From assembly GCA_001466705.2 (NCBI GenBank), contig LATX02000200.1, forward strand, positions 372,001-436,000: a stretch of DNA of 64,000 nt, read 5' to 3'. Origin of the DNA: Moniliophthora roreri. Lineage: Eukaryota; Basidiomycota; Agaricomycetes; Agaricales; Marasmiaceae. Below are positions 22,088-36,600 of this stretch, in pieces. How positions within the stretch are numbered: position 1 is the stretch's first letter; each line of letters opens with the position of its first letter. Both the position numbers and the translations under genes were made by a program. The notes under the pieces were generated by a model. The model was not told the DNA's origin. It made no database searches and worked only from the letters and a program-made list of their open reading frames with translations.

Positions 22088-22480
22088 AAGCGCGAAGAAA
22101 CGCTCCAAAGTGTCGAATCCCAGTAAGAATGTTAACCGGCAATCGATAGGTGTCGTATGTTCTTTGAGAAACGTCTACAGTAATTTAGACTTGCCCACAA
22201 ACGTAGGCTCGTCAACAATTGCGTTTCCAGGTTTCTGTTCTTCACCTTGCTCGTCGAATGAGACAATATCTCGAGCAAGGCTGATCATCATCTCGAGTCG
22301 TTGGATGTATGTCGTATCTGATACGCGAACAATTTGGGATGAGCAGTATAGACGAGCTCGGCGAGTAGAGGCCGGAGCGGAGCCGATGCATATGAGTGGA
22401 ATTGGCGAGTGCAGTTTATGCACGATGGGCGCGCTTGGATATTTTTACAAGTCACTCCAAATCATTTTCTGCTTTTTGAT
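22088..22480 (-). pseudogene. Nucleotidyltransferase relic, head-to-head with DBP5
   Basis: About 390 bases match the intact gene at 17878-18780: AAACGCTCCAAAGTGTCGAA at 22095 pairs with 18263, GAGCAAGGCTGATCATCATC at 22273 pairs with 18450, and the start region (GGCCGGAGCGGAGCCGATG) pairs with 18738. The 5' end up to the DBP5 start codon is also shared. Two large internal deletions and loss of the 3' third destroy the frame; only the block IQRLEMMISLARDIVSFDEQ remains readable. Confidence 0.85.
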
Positions 22481-22491
22481 TTCACTCTACC

Positions 22492-24301
22492 ATGACCTCT
22501 GTCGAGAAAGATAATGACGGCTTCTATACCCCAGGTACGTGTAGTACTCAGCAAAGAAAAGGTTTCTACTCTAATCTCTCGTACCCAGCTGCACCAGCCG
22601 CAGATGCTAATAAAGAAGAAAAGGCTACTGATGGTGAGTTATTTGAACAAAACTTTGCTGACCTTTTTTGCTGAAATTTTCTCTAGATGCTACGAAAACT
22701 GATCTCATAAACTCTACCTTTGAAGTCACTGTAAGTATTCTAGATGGTTATAGTCATCGGTTTACTGGAGATCTCGTCAGGTAACGCTAGCCGATCAACA
22801 AGCGGATGCTAGTTCACCGTTGCACAGTGTCAAGTCCTTTGAGCAGCTTGGATTGTATGCTTCCAATTCCACCATTTCTGAACAGTACTCTTATAATACA
22901 TATAACAGGCACGAAGATCTCCTCAAAGGTATCTACGCCATGGGTTTCTCCAAGCCATCCAAGATCCAAGAACGCGCCCTTCCTCTCCTGTTATCCGACC
23001 CGTTAGTCCATCAGCAATATATTTACAGACCAAAGACTCATACACTCCGAATCATAGCCCAACCAACATGATTGGTCAATCGCAATCTGGTACAGGAAAA
23101 ACCGCCGCCTTCGTTCTTACCATGCTCAGTCGAATTGACTACACCAAGAACAAGACACAGGCCCTCTGTCTCGCACCATCTCGTGAACTAGCCCGTCAAA
23201 TAATGTCTGTCGTTATATCCATGGGTAAATATACCCAAGTCCAAACCGAATACGCCATCAAAGAGAATCTCCCAAAAAGTGCAACACATATAACAGCCCA
23301 CATCGTCGTCGGTACGCCTGGTACCATGTACGATCTCCTACGACGCAAGGTGATCGATGTGAGCGAGCTGAAGGTATTTGTGTTGGACGAGGCGGATAAT
23401 ATGTTGGATCAGGATGGGTTGGGTGATCAAACATTGAGAGTAAAGAAGTGAGTGTGCCATATCCTTTCTTTTATGGAATTCTTCACTGAATCATGGATAG
23501 CATGCTCCCCCGTGGCAACACTGCCCCTCAAATCATCCTCTTCTCTGCCACCTTCCCCGACCACGTCCGCTCATTCGCGTCCAAATTCGCACCCAATGCC
23601 AACAAAATCGAACTCCAAAAGAATGAGCTCTCCGTTGATTCCATTCGTCAGTTCTACATGGACTGTAAGAACGAAGAGCACAAATACGATATTCTCGTCA
23701 CATTGTACACGCTCTTGACAATCGGACAGAGTATTATTTTCTGTCAGCATAGGCATACTGCGGATAGGATTTCGCAGAGGATGACGGCAGAGGGACATAA
23801 GGTGGCGAGTTTGCATGGAGCGAAGGATGCGCAGGAAAGAGATAGGATTATTGATAATTTCAGGCAGGGGAAGGAGAAGGTGTGTCGGTTCATTGCTCTT
23901 CCTTCTTATTCCTGCTCACATGGCGTTCAGGTGTTGATCACTACCAACGTCATCGCTCGAGGAATAGATATCATGCAAGTTAACATGGTCGTCAATTACG
24001 ACTTACCTCTGATGAACGAGCGTGGTGGAAACAAGTCGGAAGATACCCATCCTGATGTCGAAACTTATATCCATCGAATTGGTCGTACTGGTCGCTTTGG
24101 ACGCAAGGGTATTTCGATAAACTTTGTGCACGACAGGAAGACCTGGCTTCAGATGGAGGAGATCGAGAAGGCAACTGGGAAGCCTATCATGCGGATCGAG
24201 ACGAACGATATAGACATGATGGAAGAGGTATGTTTAACTACGATTGACCAAATGCTCCGTACTGATAGCTATTGCAGAAAATGAAGAAGGCTTTGAAATA
24301 G
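22492..24301 (+). CDS. DBP5: DEAD-box RNA helicase Dbp5 (mRNA export)
   Basis: ATP-dependent RNA helicase that remodels mRNPs at the cytoplasmic face of the nuclear pore and acts in translation termination in yeast. Motifs in order: Q motif region ([16 protein letters not shown]), motif I SQSGTGKT, Ia [10 protein letters not shown]/Ib TPGTM, motif II DEAD (VLDEADNML), motif [26 protein letters not shown] and [13 protein letters not shown]. The insert [13 protein letters not shown] between V and VI is Dbp5-like. The start [11 protein letters not shown] at 22492 is followed by a short exon and about eight introns; the last exon is only KMKKALK plus stop at 24301. The divergent partner upstream has decayed, while its intact copy lies at 17.9-18.8 kb. 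Confidence 0.95.
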
Positions 24302-24626
24302 AATAGTGCATTGTTTCGGTCGCGTGTATCAGTTTTTTTTTTTCATCTAATCACAATACCATCGATTTGACGCCCCTCGCATATGTAACGCAAACCTAAT
24401 TTCAAGGATAAGGTAGAAAGTCCCAAGTTCCATCGGCTTCACTCCACTTGTCATGAGAAGAAAATCTATTTCGATGATGGTAATATATTCTATGTATCAG
24501 TACAGTTCATTCTTGTGTATCGTAAACGTGAAAAACCTCATAAAGCATGTAACAACAGTATAGTGAAACCCTAAAAATATAGCGCAGTAATGGTACGACA
24601 GCAGTGTAAACGACAGGGTAACCCAT
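24302..24626. other. Tail-to-tail spacer between DBP5 and FAS
   Basis: This is shared 3' untranslated sequence of two convergent genes; a T-run at 24334-24343 lies just after DBP5. Nothing else is seen. Confidence 0.5.
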
Positions 24627-27600
24627 CTATGACTTGACGGCCTGAGCAAAGGCAATGGCAACGGTCTATAAAGGAAATGGGCATAAGAATCATTTCATGC
24701 AGGCAACAAGCATTGATACTTACATCCGAGTGACTGAGCGAAACTAGAACCTTGGAAATCCTCTTCTCTGAGGCCTTGGCGAGCGCCTCTCCGTGGAGAG
24801 TGACCACAGGTGCACCGGTTTCCTTGTCGTTGAGGATCTCAATGTCCTTCATGGCAGCCGCAGCTCCCTTTGACTGAACACCAAGCGACTTGAACACGGC
24901 TTCCTTCCCAACCCATCGAGCAGCAAACGAGGACTCTGGTGACGGTTGGCCTCGGCAGTATGCTATTTCATCCTCCGTGAAGTTACGGGTGACAAAGGTG
25001 GGGTTACTGGAGGGAACGGCAGAGATGAGTTCTGAAAAGAGTTGCTTCAGCATCTGTATGTATCATCCAAAGAGCAGCGTGAAATTTACCTTGGTCAACA
25101 CCGACACCGACGAAGTCACCCGAAGTGGTCAACGCATTCTTGCTAATGGCCTCGGAAACAGTCTTGACGTTGGAGGTGTCGACGGGAGGTTTTGCCTCGT
25201 AGTTGGCAGTGAAGATGTAAGATCCTGTCTTCGGTTCGGATGATGCACGCGCCATCGAGTTCATCAACACTTTGTCTTCCAACTCGGGCGAGTAGGGTGG
25301 TCTCTCCTTGATGCGAACGAGGTTGTTCTTGATCATCATCTCGCTCATGGCCTTGTATGCTTGCTTCGAACGAAGAGCGTAACGACCCTTGTAGGCTTCG
25401 TACTCAGCGCTGCTGAGAGATGCGAACAGGTATCGAGGATGAACGATCATTGCGGTACCACCAACTTGTCCGAATCCGAAGGAGGTCTGCAAGAATGTCA
25501 GCCCGAATCATATTGCGTACTTGAGGAACATACCATGACACCGGCGTTAATGCCATCAGTGTGGATAGTCTTTGATGGGAACATGAGGAAGGTGCGGTGC
25601 TGGAAGTGTGAGTCGACGTTGCTACAGACGAGCCAAAGTTAGAAAGGTTCATATAAGATCATAGTCCAGCCACTTACTCGCAGTTCCTGTTGCCGGGAAT
25701 AATACCAGTGATGACGGAGTCGATAAGTCCTGACATCTGCCAAGCTGCTGAGCCACCTTTGGCATGACCGAGCAAGCTCTTCTGAGCCATGATAGGCACT
25801 GCATTACCGGGAGTGCGAGAGAGTGAGCGGAAGACTTCATTCCAGATGTGAGTTTCATTCTCCTCCTAAACAATTGATCCAGAGTTAGAAAAAAGAATAT
25901 AGAGTGAACCGAAAGTGACAAACATTAGCGTGAGTACTCGTTCCATGGATGGAGAGAACACCAATGTCGTCGATGGTCAAGCCCCAGACAGCCAAAGCAC
26001 GACGAAGAGGCGCAATATGAGGATCGCTTCCGTGGAGCATGCCATACATGTGAAGGGCATCCTTCTCTTGGCGAGCGGCTTCCTTCTCGATGTCGGCGAC
26101 TCTTGACGCAAAGTAGTCGTCGTCGACGGATTCCCCAGATGCCTTGAGCATTTCGACCTCTTCGTGAAGTTGCGACTGCTCGTGAGAGAGCCATTGGGAG
26201 ATCTGGGTGCGGCGGAAAGACAATTGGCGAGTTCGGTACGCTAAGTCCAAGATGGGGAGTGGGTGCTTCGAAGGAATTTGCTTCGCGACCGTAAGGGCAC
26301 CTCTTCCAGGTGCAGGAACTGAACGGCCAGCCTTGTCACTGCAAGAAACGTATTAAAATGGATGAGGTAAAGAAGAAGAGGTCACTCACGTCGATGTGGC
26401 CGTGAAGGCAAGAATAGCCCGAATAGGACAACCAAGTTCAAGCGCTGTTTTAGCGTTCATGACGACGTGGATACCGGTCCCTTGAGCCTCCATGAACTAA
26501 AAATGTGTTATTGAATAATCAAGGTGGAAGAAAAAGGTGGGAACTTACTCCTGCTCGAGTGCTGGTGGTTGGACGGGACATCTCAGCCGGCTCACGACCC
26601 ATTGCGAACTCGGTTTCGGCGTTGCTCGTGGCTTTCATATTTGCAAACTCATACGAACCCTCCTCGCTGAGATCATCGAAACCACCAGCAAGCATGACTT
26701 TGGCTTTGCCGGAGATAATAGTATCACAAGCAATCTCGAGCGACTGCAAGGCCGTGGCACTATTTTAAAGTTAGTGGTTTTTAGAAAAGAGTGGCGGGGA
26801 TCGTACCAAGCTCCGACAGGTGTCTTGATAGGCCCGCTAGACGAGAGAAGTAGAAGGTTGATCCAGCCAGCGGTTGTGTTGATGAAGCTGAAGTTGTATA
26901 TCAGAAGATCGAACGCCTTCGAGTGACACGGTACTTACGTTTCCTGGAGGACATCGTTCTGAACTTCCTTCTCCTCGCGACGATCCTTGAACATCTTCGC
27001 CATACTGACAGTACCACCCATACCGGAACCAATGGATGTTCCAACTTCGGAAGGATGGACGTGTTTGTAGAGTTCATATGGATCCGTGATACCGGAGTTG
27101 TTCATAGCCTCAGCGGCACTAACAAGAGCCCAAAGTGCCGTTCTGTCCGTCTGAGCAATGATGTCGTCGGGAATACCGTATCTGCCCGCATGCCATCCAG
27201 TAGGAATCTGGCCACCAACGGTTCGGCTGAATGAAAACGATTTGGGAACAAAGACACAAGCTCCCTTCTTCAGTTTGAAGAACCACTGGCCACTTTCTCC
27301 GGCCCAGATGTCGCACTTGTCGCCGTGCTGAAGTTTGAACTTCTGAGCTTCAGACTCGTCGACTTCGATAGGTTCAAGGTCGTGAATCAGTTCAATTTCT
27401 TGATGGAAGACCTTCTTCTTAGGATCGTATCCACGGAAAAGCTCGGGTTCTAGGAAAAGAATTACACTGGGACCCACGTGGAGTTGTAGTTTGATACGTA
27501 CCGATCAACCGAACACCAGCGTGCGTCAAGATATCCTTCTCGTACCTCCCCTTGACGTCCTTATCATCAACAGGTTCACCTGACTTGCTATCCACCCAAC

Positions 27601-30600
27601 CAACATAGAGCGATCCATCTTTGAGCCTGCCATTGAAGTGCTTGATGAAGCCCATCATCCATGCCATCTCGATACTACCTTCGATTGTGAATTCACCTCT
27701 GGCTTCCATCTCCCAACGAGTACGAGCGCTACCCCATGGTCCGACCTCACCAGAACCGGTGATGACGATGACTTGTTCGAGGTCAATCATTCCCTGCAAC
27801 TTGGAGAGGCTGGCGAAACTATCGTAGGATTCGAGAACTGGGAAGTTGAATCTGAAATTGGCACGAGGAAGTACGTCCACAGTTTGGATTGTTCTTTCGG
27901 CTTCAACGCCGTTGATAACCTTGAAGTCGGCGGCATTGTCTCGAGCAATGGCGCGACGAAGTTCGCTCTTCTTCATCAAGTTGGTACGGATACGGCCGGT
28001 GATGTCTGCAAGATCGGGAAGTCGATCCATTCCACCGTTCAAGTCGGCCCAAATAGGTTCTACTTGGGTGATGCTGAAGAGGAGAGGGTGCATGAGACCT
28101 AAGATGTTGAATGCCATTTCCTTCGCCGAGAACGTGCGGACACCATAGCTTTCGAGCTCGTGAGCGACGATGTTTGTAGGGCCCATCAAAGTCGTTCCAC
28201 GGGTCCATCTAATAGGGAACGATTAGCAACGTACCAAACATAAGGATGAGTACATACCCAATCACAGCACCTGCTAGGCAAAGGTAGTCTCCCCAGCTTT
28301 CAGAGGCCCACCTCTGGAACAAAGTCTCCAAGGAAATCTTTGATTCTGAGTACAATCCATCATTGCCGAACAACCCGTGGTTGGGAGAGAGAGGCAGGAT
28401 GACTTGAGTGGGTCGCGTTACGAATTGCCGACTTGCCTTCTTGGTCTTGACGGCACCAAGGATACGAAGAAGGTTTGTCAACATGATACGGTGAGCCAAT
28501 TCCGACTTGTCGTCGATGCCATCGATCTCACGACCGTTCTCCGGGATACCAGCGAAAGGAAGAATGAAGTCTAAGTCGAGTCCGAGGGTAGAGTAGATGT
28601 AATCGACTAAGGCCTCCACGTCTTGCCTCGAGCCTTGGTTGAAGGGAACGACAGTCAGTGCCGAGCCACGGCTGCCAAAGGTCTGGAAGATAGATTGGTA
28701 GTATTCGACAGTTGAGCGATTGTAACGTGAAGTGGTGATGACGACGTGAGCGCCTCCGGAGAGAAGACCCTTGACTACTTCGACGCCAATTGAGCCCTTG
28801 CCGACACCGGTGAGAAGAGCGTTCTTGTCCTTAAATGTCGTACCGGCGGTGGCAATCTCATGTAGGATGTCGAGATAAATGCTGGTGAGATTGCTGCTGT
28901 ATTCCCAGTTCGTACCTTCTTTACGTTTGAGATGTAGGAGAGGAACTTTATCGGCGGATATGGTTGTAATTCCAGACACCTCAGGACGCAAGAACTGCGA
29001 GGATGATCGACGGCTTCTGGGAACACGAGGAGCTCGCTGAGGGGTTTCCGGCGTCTTGCGAAGGGAACGAACAACTCCTTCATACAACGCTTTGATACGG
29101 TTCTTCTGCTCTTGGCTGATCTCCGGCTGGGACTTGACAAGGGTCCAAAGTTTCGCAACGTCGTCCTGGACCTTCTGGATGTTGACAGCACCGGAAACAG
29201 GCTCGCTGCTAGCCATCTCTTCGACATAAGCCTCGAGTTTGCGAACGTTCTCTCGCATGACTTCGGTGTAGACGATGTCGCCCTTGGCAGTAACCTCAGT
29301 GTGAGGCGCCGTAGGGAAAGTGACTAAGATATTGGTCAATATACAGCAAACCTCACAAACGTACAGGAAAACTTACCGTCCTTGTAAACAGGAGGTTGTC
29401 CGAGCACTTGACGAGTGTTGTCAATGAGTTGCTGTCCAAACTCCTTTGCTAACTTGTATGTTTCACCCTTGTTGGGATCACATTTATCGATATGATACTG
29501 CATGTATTCCAGCATCTCGGGATCCGCTCGGTTTAGAAGTGCGATGCAACGAGCAGTGATCTCACGGTCGACGGTAGTAAGACGACCAAAGAGGATGTCG
29601 TAATACATGAGCAAAGCATCTTGTCGCACCCAGTTCCATGATGAATCGAAGTGACGAGCCTTTGCTGGATCGAACATGGGCTGAATGCCGTCAACGTAAA
29701 GATCGCCATGCTCCTTCACGATGCTATCGAGTTTAGCCTGGAGTGCAAGCGAATTAGCTTTCTCCCTGTCGAAAGCGATTTCACCAGAGCGAGAGTCGCG
29801 GTTCAGGTATCGCATGTAAAGCTCAATATGCTGAGCTGCAAACTTCTCCTGATCTGCCTGGAACTTCAAGAACTCTTCACTATTGATGGTAGCACCGCCA
29901 CCAGAAGCGCCTCCTCCTCCTCCGGATCCTGCTACGGAGAGCGAGATACCGGCACGTTGAGCATATATTGCAATAACACCATCCAAGAAAGCTTTCGCTT
30001 CGGGCTCTGAACCAAGTCGCTTGGGAGGTTCCATGGTGGTAGCCAAGAGCAGTACGGCATCAGCACGAGAAGGTCCGAGACCCCATGACTTGGAGAGATA
30101 TGATTTGACAGCGGAGGAGTTGAAACCTCCTGGGAACTTGCCACCTATCATACGAGAAACTAATCCATTGGAGTATTTGCCCATCGAACCGCTGTAACCT
30201 GTGGCCAGGGCTAATCCAAGTTCTTCCAAGGGAAGCTCTTCGCCCTTCTCTGGAGCAGAGCTGAACTCCTGCTGCAAGTCACCGAGGATCTCGTTCTGAA
30301 GAGTCGACTTGCCACCAACAAGGTCCTTGATTGATTTTGACATCGCGACTTCGTCTACCTTCTTCTTCAGCTTCTGCGCAACAATGACGGCAAGAACATC
30401 GACTGCCTTCATCGGCACGTCCTCGATACTGACGGCAACACCACCTGAAGGAGGCGCTGCTGCTACGGGAACTGGCGCTGGTGTGGGGGAAGCAGCAGCA
30501 ACAGGAGCAGCCGATGCATCTGAAGACTCGGAAGGAGCTTCCGCTTCCTCGGGTTCATCCTCGAACTGGTAGTAAATCTCCTTTGAGTGCTTGGCATGGC

Positions 30601-33600
30601 AAAGAATTTCACGAGTACGAGAAACACAGTCGTCCTCGGTCTCGTATTTGGCCTTCAACGTGCGACTGGCCATGCCGGTCAAAGTGGGAGAAGGTCCAAC
30701 CTCGATGAAGCGTTCGAAAGAATATTTCGTAAAGAGTAGATCTTGGGTTTCAATCCAACGAACAGGTGAGGCAAATTGATAGGCGAGAAGCTCGACGAGA
30801 ATGATGTATGCGAGGCGTTGTCGTTGCTCTTCGGCGCCCCAGTGGTCTTGATCCCACTTCTTAAGAACCTTGTCGAGGCGAGGAGAGGAAGTCTGGTCAT
30901 AGATGATCTGAGCGTATTCACGAGTGACTTCGAAAGGTTTGGCGATGAGGTTAGGAATGTATTTGCCAACAAGCACGTCGGGGTTGAGATGAGCGGGATT
31001 AATCTTCTTCGACAAGTCTAGAAACAGTATGCTGAGTATGCGAGACAGCTGATGAGAGAAATTTACTTACAGGTTCTGAAAGGCATCACACCAGCCCACA
31101 AGTATCTCGAGTGGAAAGGAACATCGATACCGGGGAGCGGGATGGTGGCAAATCCACGCTCGAGCTTGATGTAACCCTCAGCCTGTTGCTGCTCGACAGC
31201 ACGGGCATGACATTCCTTGACGATATCACCTAGCATTTCCTTGACTTTCTCGACGGAGAATGTTTCCGTAAGCTATCAGTACATTAGCGGGATCCCAATG
31301 GAGCAGCGTTGATGACTGACCTTGGCAATATCAACCTTCTTGACCTTGAGATAGTTGAGAACATTGGTCATCGTTTGAAGTGCAACGAGCTCTCCAGCGC
31401 AAACGTATTGTTGGCCCTAAAAATGGTGGTTAAATATCGAAAAACAAGTCTTAAGAGGCAACGAACCTCAACGTTGTAGTTGACGATTTCCAAGAGTGAA
31501 CCAGAGACCGACGCGATAGTGTCGACGACCTCCCTCAATGCGGCATCACTGAAAGTCTTAGAGATACGACTTGGGTTGACCGCGCACATGGCATAGTTGG
31601 AACGGTTCTTCGAATCTCGCTCCACTGCACGCTGCATGGTGATGCCACGGTAGAAAACGACGTCGACGAGAGCAGAAATGGGCAAAACATCGGCGATGGA
31701 GGCGAGAGCAGAGTACTCTCCCAAAGAGTGACCAGCAAAGGCACAATCTTTCTGAACGAACCCTTTGGCACGCATGTCCTCGAAAGCAGCCTTCTCGGTG
31801 ACGACCAAAGCGATCTGAGCAAACTGGGTGGCGAAAAGTAGACCGTTGGGGTGGCTAAATGTGTATTTGGGTGTGCGGATGTCGATGTCAGCAAAGAGCG
31901 GCAAGGTACGGATATTGCCCTCCTTGTCCATAGAGTCGTAACTCATGTCCATGTAACGCTGACGAATGGCTTGTCCTTTAATACCACCAAAGTGAATTGT
32001 CTTTTCCTTGGGGTTGTCTTTGACGATCTCGATGATGGAGAAGCCATAGACTGCACGGAGATGTTCGTCAGCACCCTCCCATACAGCACGAGCAGCTGGA
32101 GAGCTATTGTACAAGTCCATGCCCATTCCTGGTTCCTGAGATCCTTGACCAGTGAAGACGTAGACGGTATTTGGCTGAGAAACTTCAGCTGATCCATCTA
32201 AAACCTTCTCGCCTCGTTCGTTGATGGTCTCAATCTTGACGACGATGTTGCCGTCCTTCATGCCAATGTGGCGAATCTTGACAGATAGCTCATCGCCGGG
32301 GAGAACCATTCCAACAAAAGAGACGTTGTAGCTGATAAAAGCATTGATCAACAAAGTATATCACATAAAGAAGCATGAGACATACGCAAGAACTCGCTCT
32401 GGATGTCCCTTGGCAACAACGTTCTCGACGTAGCGACGAGTGGCGGCACTGGACCAAAGACCGTGCGTGATAGTGGCGGGAAGCGACGCGTAGCAAGAGA
32501 AGTATGGGTTGATGTGTATGGGGTTGAAGTCGCCGGAAATACACGAGTATGGCTCATTGGTGAGAGGAGCATTGAAGGTGGTAGCTCCATCAGATTTGGT
32601 GAGGGAATAGCCTTCGTTGGGGAGAGGAACGAGAAGGCCTTCTTCAGTACCGTGTCGCTGCAAATATGCCAAAACGGGATTTCCATGCGAGTCGTCTTGG
32701 TGGAAATCAATAGAGCCAACTCTGCTGAGCTGCTTCAAGTAGTCGCGAGTGAAAATGTCGCCGATGACTGCGACAGTGCGGTAAGTAGTACGATCTTTGA
32801 AAGTAACCTCTGATTGAACGCGGAAAACCAACGAAGTGCCAGCGGTAAGAGGCTTGGTCTCATCATGCCAGTCGAACCATTCCTTTGACTGAAGAACACC
32901 AACGTCGGCATCGGTAGCGAGCGTGACGATGTAGTCAGACTCTTGGGTGGTCTCAAAGGTGTTCTCGAAGTCGGTGAATGTGCCGCGGTAGAGGAAGGCG
33001 GAAACGACTTCGACAACCGGTTTCTCGTCCCGGTATACGTGGCCCTTGACCTTGACGATCTTTCCTTCCTTCGAATTGACGACAGAGGCGATCTTGGCTT
33101 CTGAACGGCAGACGTCACCAACAGTGAAGGGTTTGGCGCCGCCCACCATGCGGAAGCTATTCGAGAGATGAACAAGTCTCAACAGATCACCATCGATAGA
33201 CGAAGGGAAGATAGACTTGATGATGGCCTAAAAATTGGTGTTAGCAACAGTTTATTGCAAAGGAAAAAAATACATACCTGCCAGCCCGCAACAATAGCAA
33301 AGTCCATTGGAGCGTTAACAGTGGGGTTGCGCACTGTCTTGAATGATTCTCCATGATTACCAACAACAGTACAGAACTCCTCAATAGCCTTGGCATCGAG
33401 AGTTACTTCAGGTCCCTTAAAGGCTTCATGAATGTCCAGGTTGGGGAGTGACTCATCATCGCCATACCACAACTTCCAGTAGAACTGCTTGATACGGGTA
33501 TTGCGACCATCGACAACCTCGTGAATAGGTGCGGAGCCCATCGATGGCTTGTACTGGAATTGAAGGGAAAGAGGAACAGAGACGTCACGACGATCCTCGT

Positions 33601-36600
33601 ACATCGTCAAGTCGATGAGCTGGGAAGCTTGATCGTACTTGATATCCACAGCTTTAAAGTCGGTCTTGTGCACACCATATGAACGGGCAGCGCCATAAAG
33701 AACCACTGAAGATGGAGTTCCGTCAACATAAGAGACGACGGCCTTTTGGTGAGGCCTTGGGATGAGGAGACGACGGATAGGGTTGTTGATGTAGGAAGTT
33801 CCTTGGACGATGGTGGTCGAGCCAACCAATGCCTGGAGCCAGTTCAGAGAAGGTCCCGCGAGGACTTCGAGCCATTCAGAAACCGTGGGAAGAGTCTTTC
33901 CAAATTCGTAGACAACCTCGCCCTTGGACTCTGTGCGCTTGATGGTGGAAGGAACCTTTGAAGGCGAAGGACTAACAGCGAGGTAGTCCACAGTGGGCAC
34001 CTTGGACTTGTCGCCACCATACTTGCGCTCAAGAAGACGGTCGATAAGAGACGAGTTGATGTTGCCAAGGAGATCTTTGATAGGCTCATCCTTGACCTTG
34101 GAGTGCTTCACAGCAACCGGTCCCTGCAAGATACAGACACGCTGAGGGTCTTGATCGAAGACAGCCTCAATATCTTCGGCGGCCCAAAGGGAGTCCTAAG
34201 GATATATATGAGTCTCAATTCAAGGCGAGGTGATTGAGAGACGTACCTTCTTGAACCAAACTTCAAACGACGCATCCAACACGGGAATGAAAGGCACAGG
34301 CTTCTGACCGGGTCGCTGTGCAATGGCGAGGAAATAACCGGTGTCATCGGCAGAAAGGAGTTGCTCGGTGGCTGAAGGGTATTTCTGGAAGAAAGTTTCG
34401 ACGAACGGAAGAGGATCGTCGAGAGAAGTGTATGATTGAAGGATTGAGGTCTTGGTTCCTCCACCGTTGACGCCAGCGAAACGCTCTTCAACACGTCGCA
34501 ACCAGTCGCCAGTAAGGTTGCGCAAAGAAATGTCAACCCATCGTTGCTGATGAGCGACATACATCAGCCTGATCATCCTCAAGACAACTTCCTGGTAGGT
34601 CATGTCACTGAGATCCTTGGCAACACTGCCATCATTCTTCCATCCGAACCAAGGCTTGCTGAAGTCCCTGTTCAACTTCTCGATAACTTCATCACGGTGC
34701 TCAACGAGCCAAGCTTCACGCTTCTCCTTTGGTAACTTGAAGACACCATCGTCGAACTCCTTCCAGAGCTTAACACCGCGAGTGGCGACTTTGTGGATAG
34801 GTTCACCCAACTCGGAACGAACAGTGAGGATACCACCGGTGGGCTTGGTGTAAGTGCCTTCCCAGTCACCATCTTCGACACCAGGACAAGCAACAATGAG
34901 ATCCTTGACCGAGGGACTGGTGTGTGCTTCCTTCGCTACCATGACACGAGAGGCAAAGAGGAAACCATCGAAAGGCATGGGCTGAACACCATATGCAGCA
35001 GACCATTCACCAGTAAGGTATGGCCAGACATCATCGGCGGCACCAAAACCAGACCCAGCGACCAAAGAGATGTTCTCGTGCCTGCGAATTGCACGGTAGG
35101 TTTGGAGGATGGGCTGATGGAAGTCTTCAAAAGAGTGGTGACCTCCAGCTCGGCCACCGGTCCATTGCATAATGATGGGGAAGTCGGGGTTAGCAGCGGC
35201 GATGTTGACGACTTGACGGATGCCATCGACCGAGCCAGGCTTGAATGAGACGTGCTTGATACCAGCATTTCTTAGACCATCAATGATCTCGACGGCCTTC
35301 TCTGTGCTTGGGATACCGGCGGCGACACAAAAACCTTCAATGGGGAGACCTTCCTTCCTCATCTCTTGCCAGAGAGGGAACTGGAATCCGAATTGTCTCG
35401 GGTTGATGTAGAGGGAGTTGAGGGTGATACCGACACCTGCAGGAATCTTTGATTGGACCTCGGCAACCTTTGCTCGCAAAGCTGCAGCATTGTAATGACC
35501 TCCACCGGCGAGTTCGATATGGTAGCCAGCATCAAGAACGGCACTGACGAAGCCTCCTTTGACAGTCGAAGGAGTCATACCAGCAACCATGATGGGTGGT
35601 TTACCGAGGAGACGAGAGAATGGAGTATCAAGATGAACCGTCCCATCGCTAGATTAGCAAGTCAGTCAAATAAACAAAGAAATAGCACTTGAAAGTAGCT
35701 TACCTGGTTTTCACAAGTCCTGGAGACCACTTGCTGCTCCAATTATCCTCATACTGCACAGAAAGGGAGTCATAGAACTCAGCATCACCCTTTGCACGTT
35801 CTCCGAGGACGATGACGCGAACACCCATGCCGTCGACGTTCCTGGCAGTGAGTGGACCGATACCACTCAAACCACCTGGCCCAAAGTCAATAGCGTGCGT
35901 AGCGGAGTCTGGGAAGTTGGTAGCCTTGGTCCAATGAATAGGTGATGTGAAGATCTGGTCACAGAGGCAGCGAGCAATTGAAGACTTCAAAGAACGCATG
36001 TCCGAACCTGTAATGAAGCATTAGATACACGGTAAATAAGATGAAGGCAGCAACATACCGTCTTCGGTGTTGTAGACTGGAATGCGAAGCTCCTCGGGCT
36101 TCCATAGCTCATCGCCCTTAAGGTCGGTCTCAACCAACTTGTCGGTAGCTGAGCGCAAGTATTCGCTGTGATACGGCGCGTTGACGACCAAAAAGCGAAC
36201 TGAGAAGACAGGTTTTCTCTGAGAGAAAGGAATTTTGCTCTGGTCAAGTCCGCTTGGGGCACGAATCTTCCTCAAGTTGACGACTAGACCGTGCAAAGCA
36301 CGAGCCGGCCCTGTAATGACGAAGGCACGAGGACCGTTGTGAAGGGAAACATAGAGCTGAGAGTTCTCGGGAAGATGCTTGTTGGTCTTCGAGAGATGCG
36401 GCTGCAGCTCCTTAAGCGAAAGCCCGGTAACTGAAAGCATAGGGCTTGGAGTACCCTCGCCGCCCTCGAGAGAGTCGCGGGTGAGGTCGGGCTCCAAAGA
36501 CACGACCGGGAATGCTTCTTGGCCGCGCATACCACAGAAGAAAAGCCATTTAATGGCCTTTTGCGCGTTCTCGGTAAAAGATTCGAATGATGTGGACGCG

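Noticed and set aside
24627..31074. Annotation of a separate FAS alpha gene starting near 31015
   Set aside because: The exon at 31015 has no native start; a normal intron joins it in phase to the transferase domain upstream.
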